A stretch of 64,000 nucleotides of DNA from Glossina fuscipes (GCF_014805625.2 NW_023998441.1:373957-437956); one strand, 5' to 3'. Positions 47,001-58,254 are shown, numbered from the stretch's first letter. Program-made: numbers and translations. The notes: generated by a model not told the origin, from the letters alone.

Positions 47001-50000
47001 GTCAGATATTCATCGTCAAGTAACTCTCTCAGACATATAGCATTGTATTAGCAATTTCGCAACATCATAGCAAGCATGGGGAGCCAACAGCTATAAAATC
47101 TTCGCGCGACCCCTGATCTTTCTTCAGTTGTTCAGCAACAGTCAAGTGGAAAGTAAGTGCTCTTATTTTTTCTTATCTTATTCTTATCGTTTCACAAGGA
47201 TCTATCCTTCAGTCTGAAAGATAATCCTTTCCATTCCTTTGACCTATTTGGTGTTGCAGATGCAGGATGATCTGGTCCAGGCAAGCACATTCCCGATTAA
47301 GGGCAAGTGGGCATATCTCGCTGATCGCTGTCTTGAAAAGCACTACTTTAAGTTTTAGAGTGCATCTTTCGCTGCGATTTTCAAAGACAAAATCGCAAAT
47401 TTTCTATTCTAAATGTTGCGAAACGACGCAGAAAACAGCAAAAAAAAAAAATATAATTCATCAACTAAAGTAACAATCAACATCATAGAGTCTATCAGAT
47501 ACTTTTAGCTTCTTGGCAGAAATGCTGTACGCTTGTTGGATCTGTTTTTAAGCGCACGCAAATAGCTTCCAAGGCATAGCAAATTAGGCACCAGCAGGTG
47601 CTCAGAAAATAGCCCGTACTTTCAAAGAGAATATTTTTTTCGAGTAAAATTAATGCTTTTCCACGTATTCAAGAAAGTTCAACGGAAGTATTAAGTGAAA
47701 ACGATATTTCTTTTATTATTATTATTATTATTATTTTAATTTTAGACTAATGAAATGAATTCTTAGACTAAAAAAAAGACACTGAGCACTAGCAACACAG
47801 GCTATCGGCTCTAATTAAAAAAAAAGAATAAGAAAATGTACATTAGATAATGAGCTTAGTAGTATTAATAAAGTAATGTATAGAATTGATATTCTGTTCT
47901 GAAGCTGATTGTAGAATGTTCAAAGGGTTAATCGTTCCAAATGCAATACTTCTACCCAAGGAAAAGTTGAAGCAGTCGCAGAGAATGTGCTTTATAGTAA
48001 GAGTTTGTCCACAACAGCCGATTGGGGAAGAAGAGTTCTTCAGGATCCATTGGTGAGTTGTAATTGTATGACCAAGGCGAATTCTCGAGAATGTTTGGAT
48101 CTTGGTTTTCTCAACATTTGTTGGATATAGAGGTGGAGTTTATTGAGGGTTAATGCAAGAGTAGTGTTGATGATGGTATTGTAAATTTCCTTCTGCAATT
48201 TTCTCTTTAACTTTTCTTCCAATGTATCTTTGAAGATCCAACTTTTCCATGACATCATCCATAATTAGAGGAGCAGAAGCAGCATACTTTGCCGCTCGAT
48301 CAGCCTGCTCATTTCCCAGTAAACCGATGTGACTTGGTACCCATAACATTTTAATTTTTCCGTCGAGTGTAGTAATTATATTCCTTAATTTGTTGATGAT
48401 GCTCCATCTCGAAGTCGAAGGGTTCCGAGTAGATTGTAATACAGACAAACTGTCGGTTACAATGACGGTTTTGAGTTTGTTTTTATGGGCAAGGTTGGCA
48501 GAGTGAAGGATAGCTCTGGCTTCCGTTGTGAAAGTTGAAGTACTTTCGTGAAATATGTGGTTGAGAAGAACCCGTCCTGTAGCATCTACCACCGCACAAG
48601 CAGGAGGCAGAACAGGAGATTTTGAGCCGTCTGTGTATAAAAGATTCCAACCAGTACTGTCCAACACTTGGGTTTTTGCAGCTATTAGATTCCTGAAGAC
48701 GTAATTTGGAGTATCTTCTTTCTTGTGCATAGACAGTGAGATGTCAAAAGAGCAGTCTTTCAAAATCCAGGGAGGTTTAACACCAAAAGAGCGGGGAATT
48801 TTTAAGGGAATGTTCAATTCCTTTGCGATGCACAAACAATGGTCAATTGCAGATGGTGACTTTGGAATTTTCTTCGCAATAATAATCTTTCTTACGTCAT
48901 CACCGAGAATGGATTTGTTTGAATTAAGAAGCTTAGGGACTATTTTAGCTTTTAACTCATACAGTCTAGTTTGTAAAGTTGGGAGACCAGTTTCAATTAT
49001 AATATTATTTATGGGCGTCGTCCGAAAAGCATAACAACTTGATCTGACGGCTTGATGATAGACCGGTTTAAGGATGTTGATATTATATTTGCAGCTATTG
49101 CCATAAATTATCAAAGCATAGTCAATCTTGCTTAACACAAGCATTTCGGTAAGATAAGCAATAGTGTTAATATGCGCATGGCTTCTGCAAGCAACGTACT
49201 GTATGAAATTTACCCTTGTTAAAAGGGAGTTTTTTAACCGAAGACAGTGCGTTTTCCAACGATAATTGTTGGAAAGCGTGAGCCCGAGAACATGGAGCGT
49301 CTGCACATTTAGTACTGGTAAGTCGTTAATATGCATCAGTAGGTTTCCTGCATCGCACATTTGTTTTCGACAAATGTGCATTTTTTTGATTTTTGTATAG
49401 AAATTTTAGCTCCTGACGAGTTTGCCCATGTGGAGATCTCACATGCAATAGATTCGAGGATGTTGATTGCTTTCGTGTTGTCTTTTTCTTTTGTAAAAAT
49501 GTATACATCGTCCGCGTAGAGACAATGTTCCACTCTTGGTACACGGCAAAGAATTTTGCTAATTTCGTTGAAAGCGATCTGGAAAAGCGTGACAGAGAGA
49601 GGAGATCCTTGCGGAATGCCATTCTTTAGCAGAAAGAAATCAGAAAGATGATTGTTGATTCTAACTTTGAACCGCCGATGCGACATGAATGATTTGATGT
49701 AGTTGAAGAATTTGGGTCCAACATTCCATGATTTCAAGAGCCTTAAGATAACATGAAGACCAACTCTGTCAAATTTCTTTTATTATTATTATTATTAGTA
49801 TTATTTTAATTTTAGACTAATGAATTGAATTCTTAGACTAAAAAAAAGACATTGAGCACTAGCAACATAGGCTATCGGCTCTAATTTAAATAAATGGATA
49901 TTAGATAATAAGCTTAGTAGTATTAATAAAGCAAAATATTGAATTGATATTCTTTTAAAAAAGTTTTCTCTTTGAGAAACAGTTGGACCTTAAAACTTCT

Positions 50001-53000
50001 ATCTCTTAAAATTTATACTCCCTGATTTCTGTTTATCAGCGTTTACTTCCGCGATGGTAATGCTTTTGCTATAACGCACGTCTCCTGTCGTCATTTAGGA
50101 ATTAGAAAAGGGAGAAACAAGAAATTTAAAAAGCATAGGCTGTTAATTACATTCAATAATCTGGGTCTCCTTACAGACACCATGACCATCGAATTTTCAT
50201 ACCGTTCCGTTATCACTGTCAAGCAAATCCATTTATAGAGTTTTATGATTTAATTTTTGAACACTGCCTTATTTCACCTAGGGATATATTGAAGTAATAG
50301 AAAAATTTTTGTGTAACTACATTAAATTTTTCTTCCAGGTTTCAATTAAATTTTTCATACTTATCATTACACTTTTACGAGATTCTGGGAAATTATCTCT
50401 TATAGCTGTGTAAGTTCCACTTATTTACTATGGTTATGACATTTTGTAAACAAGTAAGACGAAATCCGATGGTTCACCTATATATTTTCTATCGTTCTTA
50501 TTAGCATCTCATTTTATTTTTAAATTTATAGTAGTTGACTATCGTATGCAACTTGTATTCTACTATTGGCAACATAAAGCTGACGTGAACTTTTAAATAT
50601 ATTATATAGGGAATTGTAATATTCACAAATTTATATAATTCAATCCTATTTGGTTAAATGTTTACAGCGATCTATTTACGACTTTCTCGTATTTTTACTT
50701 CAAATTTGTGTAATGGGCGTCTTGCTTTATTACTAGCCTATATTCTATCTTACCAGATTTGAATCATGTGCCAATAACAAAGCAAAAAATGTTTTTGGCA
50801 GCTCCTTGAAGTATGATAGCTTTAATCTTGGTATTGCACATATAAATCTCTTCTGTAAGAAGGCGTAGCGACTTACTTGCTATTGACCACAATATTATAA
50901 CAAAGAAGATTTTAACTGCGATTTAGTCCAACCAGCTAAATCTTTTAAAGCACAAGACATATGTTTAAACGATCATCACTCTGTCCAGTTTGGCTGTTTA
51001 ACGATCCATTTTAATGTTCAGCAGCAACAACATTTAGAATGAGGATTAAGCATTAGATTATTGGCAGTATCCTATTTAGAACGTCAAGTTGGTAATCTGC
51101 ACAATTAGGATAATATATTGGATTTAAGTCAATTCTTCCTCCTCTTACAATTTTTATAAAGTATGACATGTTCAATCCCAATCAAATTGCCAGGAAGCCA
51201 AAGAAAAATTAACGTTTGATATAAAATTCGAGGAGCAACAGGTTGACAAAATTATCCTTACGTAGGATTCTCATTTAAAATGTTCACATGCTAATGGATC
51301 CCCAGCTGAGCCCATTCACGGTACATTTTGTAAAAAGATCCGCTTGTAAATATTGCTTATAAACAACCTCTCTGATCTCTTGATACATTTGATTGGCGAA
51401 TTTGTTGTAAGTTGCGTAATCGTTTGAACTATTTGTTAAAAAAAGTATTGAATCTGGACTGCATTAAATTTTTTGAAAGATCCACCGCTAAGCAAATAGG
51501 CGTCATGCTCCCTAGTAAAGGTACGTTGGGAGGTGGATTATTCTATTGAGCTACACACAAAATCACTAAATGCCCGTAATTTGCAACCTGTTCCCATAAC
51601 TTCAGCGATAGAGATTATTCATCTCCATTGCAGAAGCCTCTTATTTAATGCCATTTGCAAAGTGACATATATCTCAGTTGGTGTCGACGGAATATGCATC
51701 GTTCCTTACATATCAAATCATTTATTACATGTTGCTAACACAAAACAAATGAAATCTAAATTTCGTGACGACTTATCCCTTATACACAATAGCCTTCGAC
51801 TGATTAGTATGCTAGTCTGCCTTTCCAGAGTAATTGAGCATATCATTAAAGAACACACCGATTGGTACTTTGATAAAGGTGCAAGATGCCCAGTTGGGTT
51901 TCGATCAGGATGGGGCACCACAAACTTTTAGCTCTTTTCCCTAAACTGATTAGGGATTATCATAATGATGGAACGAATTGTGTTCTGATCTAGCAAAAGT
52001 TTTTGATAGACATCCCCGTATACTAAACTTATTAATAAACTATACAATAAATACCAAATCTTTAGTTATGCTTGTAAGCTCAAATCTTAAACAATGCATT
52101 GTAGTCAACGATTTCACTTCTTTCTTAGCTGAGATTGTATCTGTCATTCTATGTAAAGTAAACGGAGACTAACCAAGCAGTTCAAATGAAACTGGCCAGG
52201 TTTCGTTGGGGACGCAATTTCGTGGATGCCTGTGGAATACTAGGCCCGCTGCGTGTGTGTATTGAATGGAAACGTATACGGCGTCCTCTAGGGACCGCAG
52301 TTTTGCCAGCAAAATGTCACATACGGAAAGATGAAATAAGTCTAATTTTAATGCTACAGGGTGCAGAATGTTTGTTCCCCTCAAACCAGATGGTCTTTAC
52401 TAAGTTAGCTTTCTAAAGATACAAATATACCGGGATGGAATAAACCTAAAATGATCTTTACACCAAAAGCACAAGCCAATATGATCATTCGTCAAAGTCA
52501 TACGGATCCATTAACCCTAATTTGTTTCTTTTCAAAATCACGGATTCAAAACACTGTGGCTATGCAGATGTTTTGGAAATTTCTGCGGCGCGCTAACTGA
52601 ACACTCGTAAAAAACGCTGCGCATAACCGAGTAACCGAAAGAAAAACTATTGCAAAACGTCTACTTATATGAAGTTGCACTCAATTACTTAAATGGTATC
52701 AAATACGTGGGCGTCACTTTGGACAAAACCCTGGAATTTCATAAGCAACAGCGTGTGAAGATCAAATTAGCTAGAGGGGCGAACGAAAAAGTTGGAGACA
52801 CAGAATTGGTTTTTCAAATGTGGGAGATAGGTGTTATTGTCTTTCGGAAATAAAACGAAGTATAAGTTGTTTTAAATGTAAACAGAAGATTGTGGAAAAA
52901 AAATTTTTGTCGACATATGAGAAGGCGAAAACTAGCTAACTCCAGCCAAATTCCTATAAGGAGTCTGACGGAAAGAAATTGTAAAAAGAAAAACATTTAT

Positions 53001-55114
53001 AAGATTACTACAGTTTGTGTTTGCATACTTTCGGTCACGTCGTTCTGCAGGTAGGTTTATGTAATTGTTATGAGGGACATTTGCAAACAAATTATATGAG
53101 CGTAAAGAAAAAAAATTTTTGATTACTTATAGAGAAAAGGACCTTTGTTTTTCAACATTATCAATGAAACCTTCGACAAATAAAAATAAATACGCCAATA
53201 TCTAGTCGTTAGCGTCAAGATTAGAAGACGCCGCAAATCCCCGGTTTTTCAAACCGGTGAAATTGTTTATAAGCAATAAATTTTTATTTTAAAATTAATT
53301 CTACTGCACTACCAGACATCGCTACAAGTGCATTCGCAGGATATTTTTGGGTCAGTTATTTTGTTTGGTTTATATACATAAAACAATTTACTTGTAGGTT
53401 AAGTCTTAACTGATTAACTAATTTAAATTATAGTTATAATTATATAGTGACTTTTTGTAAGTTGATACCAATTAATTATTAAGGGTGTGAGATAAATTCG
53501 AATTTAGCTAGTAAAGACACCTACCATTTCTGTTAACATTCCTCTGTTAACGACTCAACAGAGCTCATGTTAAATATTTACAATTAAGATATAGTTGGTT
53601 TGAAAGCCTAGTCCGTCCATATTAAAAGAAAGAAAATATTTTTGTGGACATTTCATAAATACATGTAAAACTACCTTTCAAACAAACTAAACAAATTCAA
53701 ATTCTGCTTATGGGAACTATTTTTAACGGTGTTTTGAAATTTGGTATGTTAGCGAAAAATGCATATGGAAAAACACCCAAATTTGAGACTCTAGTGCGGC
53801 CAAACTAGAAAATGTCGCGTATATTCACCTATATCACGTGAATCTATATAAAAGTACCTGTCGAATGGGCAATAAAAATTCACACTTTGCTTTCAGGAAC
53901 TATTTTTACCGATTTTTTGAAATATGCTATGTTACCATGGCTATGGGAAAACATGCAAATTTGACACTCTAGTGCGGCCAAACTAGAAAATGTGTGAATA
54001 AGTAGAACTCTTCCATGATTTAGCGAACGCCTTCTTAAATGTCAAACTGCATCTCAAACATCTTTTTCCCAAAACTATTTTTCATTTTTTTAAACATTTC
54101 TTTTTGTGTCACTTTTAATTGCAAATTTTTGCAAAGATCATAGAGCACTGCAAAGTAAGTACTTATAATTGGAAGTCTTCGTACGCTTGACCTGCATGAA
54201 CGAAGACAAAATTTCTATTCAATTTGAACCCACTCTGTGGAAAGCACCTGCCTACAGCCTAGAAAGCTATGTTAGCGAGAAATACTTTGTCAATTCCGTT
54301 CAGGGAAAGAATCTGGCGTATGAGTAATAATAATGTTATATACAATGTGATGTAAAAGAAAAAAAAATAAGATGTTCATTTATGTAGTATTTTGCAAGCA
54401 TTCTATAGATTTAGTTTTTTCATAACTTTCATAACATTTCAACTGATAATATTTATCGGCTCTTAGTCTCATTTGGGACAAAATCCATATTGGTTTATTC
54501 ACATATGTTTCCCAAAGGGGTAAAAAAAAATTTCAAATCTGATTATTGCAAGTATTAAGCTAAAGAGAAATTTCTAAATATAGATCCCTAGTTATGTTGT
54601 ATCGCTCAAGGTAGTATTTTCTGTAAATTATTATTTCATATTGATCGCTGCACTCACCAACAGTTTTTGTCCATTGCGCGGTTGGTCTCCAATCTGGATA
54701 ATGTTTTGGAAATAGTTCCCTTGTCCAATAGGTTTGTAACACTATTTTATAAACAGCTAGTCCGTCCAAACCACAGTTATTAATTTCTTCTGGCCGCGCT
54801 GACGTCGTTCTCCCTGTTGTAACCAACGGAATAATTGGCGTTATAGATGAATGACGATTTTTATTTACATTTGGTCTATTGTTGCGATATGGATTATTAT
54901 AGTGCTGTACGGTACGCCATTGCTCGTTATAATCATGTAATTTCTGAGTATAATTTTTTTTAAATGGTGTTTGGCTTTCTATGGTGTACGAGTAAATGGA
55001 AGGGCTTGAAATGAAATCAGAGCCACTAAAATACACGGACGCGTTGCTGCAAGTGGCTGGTGATGAAGCTGCTACAATTGTGTAGAACAGCAAAAGAAAC
55101 TGAAATATAAACAT
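32413..55114 (-). CDS. Spondin-2/mindin-like secreted matrix protein (five exons)
   Basis: Spliced gene on the minus strand: exons 55114-54658, 39545-39214, 37310-37089, 37006-36777 and 32773-32413. All donors are GT and all acceptors AG (GTGAGT, GTAAGT, GTATGA, GTAAGT donors), phases 1, 0, 0 and 2 join cleanly, and no stop occurs before TAA at 32415-32413. The product is about 533 residues. Order: hydrophobic signal peptide (residues 1 to about 19), a low-complexity N-terminal stretch, a spondin domain (about 113-337, starting NCGLDGLAVYK and including GCSHDSSYILYRLG, VPSPDWFIG and DAGSDNGFTF), a polar acidic linker (about 338-450), and one thrombospondin type-1 repeat with WSEWSVCSKTCG and six cysteines. 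This is the architecture of mindin/M-spondin proteins, secreted extracellular-matrix ligands; in flies M-spondin is known from muscle attachment sites. F-spondin is less likely because it carries a reeler domain and several TSRs. The exact ortholog is not assigned. Promoter and 5' UTR were not identified. Confidence 0.9.
33045..33315 (+). repeat. Dispersed repeat, copy 1
   Basis: Shares with 40700-40935, in the same order, TTAGCAAATTAACAAC-like, TTAATAAAGTT-GGTTAG, TTATTATT-ATTTATTT, TGTTATAC-TCC and CTATAG blocks, about 70 percent similar by eye. The type is unknown; neither coding frames nor terminal repeats are evident. Confidence 0.55.
35768..35880 (+). mobile_element. Possible pogo/Tigger-like DNA transposon terminus
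   Basis: CAGTAATCCGCCTTATAACG follows TATA, with repeated TTATAACGCG and CATATAACG motifs, the look of pogo/Tigger-type ends. No matching opposite terminus and no transposase were found, so at best it is a truncated end. Confidence 0.35.
36777..37006 (-). CDS. Spondin-like gene, exon 4 (acidic/polar linker)
   Basis: Separated from exon 3 by an 82-bp intron; acceptor ATTTGCAG, donor GTAAGT. The 230-nt exon starts in phase 0 and ends in phase 2. It encodes a Glu/His/Asn-rich helical-looking linker between the spondin domain and the TSR. The sequence is weakly conserved in type, so the call rests on splice phases and position. Confidence 0.8.
37089..37310 (-). CDS. Spondin-like gene, exon 3 (spondin domain C-terminal half)
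   Basis: Acceptor CTCTTGCAG, donor GTATGA after 37089, 222 nt in phase 0 (74 codons). It encodes the conserved end of the spondin domain: SWIDKVTIEMDPLDAGSDNG, FTFTAPNWPT, the HPAGSFFYP segment and LPPIATVQLMK. The upstream ATG in the same frame lies in intron 2 and is not used. Confidence 0.92.
38425..39065 (+). pseudogene. Highly decayed A/B-type LINE remnant in intron 2
   Basis: Scattered matches in order to the element B RT and C terminus: FRYADAS (for FQYADDF), NLFFNRNKIKTGYSAKGSKK (for LTFNPEKSKVVRFAKGPKK), SNIEYAYSTT (for SKIEYPYSTS) and, at the end, IFRAGN. Many stops and a deletion remove the RNase H region. It is antisense to the spondin-like gene. Confidence 0.7.
39214..39545 (-). 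CDS. Spondin-like gene, exon 2 (spondin domain core)
   Basis: The acceptor AATAG precedes 39545 and the donor GTAAGT follows 39214. The 332-nt exon begins in phase 1 and ends in phase 0. It encodes GCSHDSSYILYRLGRL, a short Gln/Lys linker, and the family motif VPSPDWFIGIDSF. It lies 15.1 kb downstream of exon 1. Confidence 0.9.
40700..40935 (+). repeat. Dispersed repeat, copy 2
   Basis: Direct-orientation relative of 33045-33315: CAGCAAACCAACAACC, TTTAATAAAGTTAAGGTTAG, GTGTTATACCTCCG and CGTCCGCCACGTACTATAG. A shorter piece near 57255-57310 (TTAGCAAATCAACAAC) may be a third. Confidence 0.55.
41430..43861 (-). mobile_element. Element D: decayed LINE with RNase H (intron 1)
   Basis: Minus-strand remnants in order: an endonuclease start (43861-43571: IAQLNCTSVRNKYKQLEQYL, SLVFLSESFLKPYDS), RT catalytic ILVYADDLVTFIP near 42650-42610, the post-RT segment LTFSVHKTKYLVFSEKRRDP (42597-42301), a thumb-like region (42188-41826), and an RNase H remnant (FSAERFAILEAISLT near 41705; VPSQMGIGNN near 41545). 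Most of the RT fingers and palm are missing or unreadable. RNase H suggests an I/Loa/R1-type group rather than Jockey/CR1; the family is not resolved. Confidence 0.72.
45635..46620 (+). other. Unassigned coding-like patch in intron 1
   Basis: Base composition is richer in G+C than the flanks, and open frames overlap: 45635-45859 (basic; RERFRPYALRMQNL), continuing after a TGA as VDNCIHVAIVIIDGLSIKEV to 46055, plus 46220-46420 (Thr/Pro/Lys-rich) with a 161-codon open frame on the opposite strand. No known family was recognised. It could be a decayed host or mobile-element gene; the opposite-strand frame is probably a shadow. Confidence 0.3.
47715..49772 (-). mobile_element. Element E: 5'-truncated I-clade LINE with (TAA)n tail
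   Basis: Minus-strand element starting inside the RT domain (FDRVGLHVIL) and ending in a TAA-repeat tail (plus-strand TTATTATT at 47715-47735), the hallmark tail of I factors. A 9-bp ATTTCTTTT occurs at both ends (47706-47714 and 49773-49781) and may be its target duplication. It lies in sense orientation in intron 1 of the spondin-like gene. Confidence 0.85.
47850..49770 (-). pseudogene. Element E RT-RNase H coding region
   Basis: The RT part (49737-49336) contains NGIPQGSPLSVTLFQIAF and the catalytic HCLYADDVYIF. After one frameshift near 49360 the frame continues to 48140 with a thumb region and RNase H (LLYTDGSKSPVLPP, STFTTEARAILHS, VTDSLSVLQS, LWVPSHIGLLGNEQADRAAK). A further shift leads to a C-terminal zinc-type segment (IGCCGQTLTIKHILCDCF) near 48030-47950. 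Only two or three frame changes over about 640 codons indicate moderate age. Confidence 0.85.
49773..49952 (-). mobile_element. 3' UTR stub of a second element E family copy
   Basis: About 180 bp closely matching 47706-47905: TAA-repeat tail, then the stretches GAATTCTTAGACTAAAAAAA, GAGCACTAGCAACA and CTTAGTAGTATTAATAAAG. It lies in the same orientation as E and directly abuts E's truncated 5' end, so the pair forms a head-to-tail tandem. Confidence 0.82.
51390..52840 (+). pseudogene. Decayed LINE reverse transcriptase remnant (separate family)
   Basis: RT-like pieces in order on the plus strand: VGVDGICIVPYIS (51670-51710), SMLVCLSRVIEHIIKEH with GARCPVGFRSGWGTTN (51815-51930, the fingers region), DLAKVFDRHPRI (51981-52016, catalytic D motif A) and YVGVTLDKTLEFHKQQ (52697-52745, thumb start). 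The YADD motif is no longer clear (YADVLEISA-like near 52560). There are many stops and shifts. It does not look like the A/B, D or E families. Confidence 0.65.
53697..53996 (+). repeat. 178-bp tandem duplication in intron 1
   Basis: Two copies of about 120 bp spaced 178 bp apart share GGAACTATTTTTA, TTTTGAAAT and an exact block ACTCTAGTGCGGCCAAACTA (then GAAAATGT). Similarity by eye is about 80 percent. The intervening 60 bp is present once, so this is about 1.7 units of a possible satellite-like repeat. Confidence 0.8.
54658..55114 (-). CDS. Spondin-like gene, exon 1 (signal peptide, start of spondin domain)
   Basis: The ATG at 55114-55112 opens 152 codons plus one base, ending at a GTGAGT donor (54657-54652). 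The first about 19 residues (MFIFQFLLLFYTIVAASS) form a signal peptide. A Asn/Tyr/Pro-rich stretch with an NAS sequon follows, then the spondin start NCGLDGLAVYK and WTRELFPKHYPDW. The frame runs on past the donor to a stop at 54560, but those extra residues do not resemble spondin, while joining to exon 2 restores the family sequence. Confidence 0.88.
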
Positions 55115-57929
55115 CTCGCCTCCACTTATTTGTTAAAGTTTTCCTTACGTAGATAAAGGTAAGTCTTTATATTATTAAGAAAATATATGATGCGATATTT
55201 CCCTTTGGAAAATTTTCGTTAAGCCTGATTTACACATAAACAAAACTAACCGAAGGTTTTCAAATTTGTTTGTATAAACACGTATTCCGTAATGCGTATA
55301 ATATGATATATTGAATTTTTTCTATTTTCACATTAGTATCACTTTTGGATAATTTCCATAAATTTCCTTTCTATACATGTGTATAGCAATCATTTTTTTC
55401 AAACTTCGATTTTTCCACATATTCCTTTGAAATTGTCGCCGTTCTTATTTTAATTCTTCGCAAATGCAGGCGCAAATGCACATGTACACTCTCACACACT
55501 TTTCAGGCTGTGTATGTGTTGAGTTACAAATACTCTCCCAAACATTTCCAATTACAGCCATAAATAAAAATAGAAATACATGCATAGCGTCTCCATTATT
55601 TTCATATAGCTCTTGTTAGTAAGATTTAGTATATTTAGATTAATTCTACGCTGCTCACAGCATACTCTTTATTACACGCTTTTTCTCAACCGTTCACAAC
55701 CATTTAAACAGCCAAATACTGAGTTGAAACCACCCCTAAGAAGAGTTAATATGAATTAAAACATATATATTTATATTTTTTTTTTAGTAATCAGCACATT
55801 TCGATTTCCATAATATTTGAAATTTACTTTAAAAAATATACTTCTTCAGCGAAAGTAGTAGGAAAATTCCTTTTCAATTACCAACATTAGTTTCTTTTTT
55901 CGATATCTTCCATACCAGTTTCTTCTTTTATTTTCTTTCTTCCGCGCGATACGTTCTTTGGCGAGATTCAAAAATAAAATTCGCAATTTTCATCAAATAT
56001 TTTACAGGCGGAAAGGTCGTTAAAGATATTTTTAAAACTCAAAGGACCACTACCGACTACAGACTTTTTAATACATTAATAAACAGTTACTAAATTCGCC
56101 GTCTGTCCACGACAACGTATTCCACATATGGAAATCCCATAAACTTATCGCAAAAATTTATATGCAAAGTTCGTAGATTTTAAAAAACTTTAATAGCCAC
56201 TTTCTGCCCAGGTAAAATAAAGTACTATGTAAACGTAGACGAATATTGAGCGTACTATATAAAATCAATCTTAAAATAAAAAAAGAGGATATCAATGTTT
56301 AATATTGTAAATAATTGCATCAAATACAAATTTAGAAACGCTGAATTAACACATTAAAACAATGAACTTCAATACGATTGCTCTCTTTCTTTCTAAGGCA
56401 ATTTTGATTTACTTGCAAAGCGCATGCATATTTTGTATATAAGACGAAAATAAAAAATACAAACGTTTACAATTTTCAAATATACAGGGTGAGACATAAA
56501 TCACGAACAGATTTCAAAACAGCATAATTATTTAGTTGTATAGCAGCAAACCCTCAACGTTTGTTATTATACTGTTAAAGTTACCGAATTTATTGCTTAA
56601 AGTTTCACTTGAATATTGTATTTGAACTACTTTTGCTCTTCGACTCGTTGCATAAGCTGGTTCTTTACGCGCCTATGAAGAGATAAAACGCTTGTGCCGT
56701 AAAATGTGCGTGTCGCCTTGACCGCAGAATATCTGCATTTCCGTAAATGGTCCACAGAAATTCGCTTATCTTCTTAATCTTGTACGGCGTGAGTTCGTCT
56801 TGCTAAAACGAACCACAAACTACAAACTACGCGTTTTTTACAGTATACAAGGCGTGGAAATCGTCGCATAATATTACGTATCGATGACGTTGCAAAACGA
56901 GAGAAAAATGGTCGTAAAATCATTTTTTCAATATCACGTTTACACAAGCATACGAAACATTTGCAACAATCTCAAATATTATAAATTTGCACGAATTCCT
57001 TGCCATACGCTGTATATAGAATTATTTACGTATATATCGAAAAGACCAAGATGTATTGTCAACGCACCGAAAGCTAAAGCAAACAGGCCCAATTCGTGAT
57101 AAAATTTTGATGTCGTATAAAAACATCTGCCTTCAACCTTTTAAGTGACCAAATACACTTTTTAGAAGACGTCGATGCTTATCATTTATTCTATGCGTAA
57201 ATGCTTTTTTTTCGACATGATTCAAAATAAAACAGGGCATTCCTACTCAGTATTTTCCTCTTCTTCTGTGAGTTAGCAAATCAACAACACACGGTTTATT
57301 TTCAGTACAGTTCGTCCTTGGAGCAAAAATAGCAGTGTGCTGTATTTCCTCAAAATATTTCAAGGATGACGACCTGTAAGTTCAACATAAGAAACCAAGA
57401 AAGACAGACAGATGAAAACAAAAATTTAAATCGATTCCGAAAATATTTCTGGATCTATCGGTAAAATAGAAGCTATTTATCATAAATTCTTTTGGGCAAA
57501 GTTTGTTCACAAAAGTAGTGTAGGATATAAAAATAGCATGATATTGAAAAGCAAGAACGCCTTCTTGGCCGAAGTTTCATATTAGTTATTCACATAATTC
57601 CCAGTGGTCTTTCAAACGTTCCAATTAAAAAAACCCTATATACAAATTTGAATTTGATGAATGACTTTTAGTCTTGTATTTACTTAGAAAATTGTTGAAA
57701 TTAATGCTGGCAACGAAAGAGAAGACTCGTAAAGTTCACAATATGATTCCCCGCTAAGGGCCTAGTTTTACGCTTCCAAGAAATGTTGCGAATCCTCGGA
57801 TTTTAAATCGCAGGATCTTGAAAGACTTTAACATAGAAAAAGGAAACAGAATTAAAGTTTTTATGTTATCCATTGGATAATATTGGACTGTTAAACCCTT
57901 TCACTTTTATTAAAAAAATATATATATAT
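55115..57929. other. Upstream region of the spondin-like gene
   Basis: AT-rich with no recognisable TATA-Inr pair close to the start codon at 55114. The 5' UTR may be split by an intron, so the promoter could lie further out. No coding sequence recognised. Confidence 0.5.
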
Positions 57930-58085
57930 TGCTCATTTTCAGACAAGAGTGGATTGATTTTGGTCATTTTCACACACTGGTTGACTTTGCTCACTTTCAA
58001 AGACCTGTCGATTGATTTTTGCTCACCGTGATGGACTGTCGAACGGTTTTTACTCACTTTCAGAGACCTGTCGAGCTCAATTTTT
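57930..58085 (+). repeat. Degenerate tandem repeat of about 31 bp
   Basis: Five loose units with the pattern TGCTCA-TTTCA-AGACCTGTCGATTGATTT, of 28-34 bp each, 60-80 percent alike by eye. Confidence 0.7.
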
Positions 58086-58254
58086 ATGTTACAGGTGTTC
58101 TTTCATCGTGGGGTATTTGAATTTATTGAAAACAACTCTGTGCATATGGCGGAGGGAAAAATGATATAATTTAAATTCTTTTCTTCAAATCAGTTGATGC
58201 TATACTTTCACATCATCAAGAAATTTGAGCAGCACCACAACCTAAAAGAAATCA

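Larger units (their letters stand above)
36777..54657 (-). other. Introns 1-3 of the spondin-like gene, with repeats
   Basis: Intron 1 is 54657-39546 (15.1 kb), intron 2 is 39213-37311 (1.9 kb) and intron 3 is 37088-37007 (82 bp); this span also includes exons 2-4. Intron 1 carries two minus-strand LINE copies (41.4-43.9 kb and 47.7-50.0 kb), one plus-strand RT remnant (51.4-52.8 kb), a 178-bp duplication (53.7-54.0 kb) and an unassigned coding-like patch (45.6-46.6 kb). Intron 2 carries an antisense remnant of the A/B LINE group. The remaining sequence is AT-rich with nothing recognisable. Confidence 0.8.

Noticed and set aside
54560..54657. Reading exon 1 of the spondin-like gene through to the stop at 54560 as a 184-residue protein
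   Set aside because: A GTGAGT donor lies exactly where similarity to spondin stops, and exon 2 continues the domain in phase; the read-through residues do not fit the family.
57930..58085. CRISPR-like repeat array
   Set aside because: Units are degenerate, differ in length, lack regular unique spacers and sit in eukaryotic DNA; it is a decayed minisatellite.
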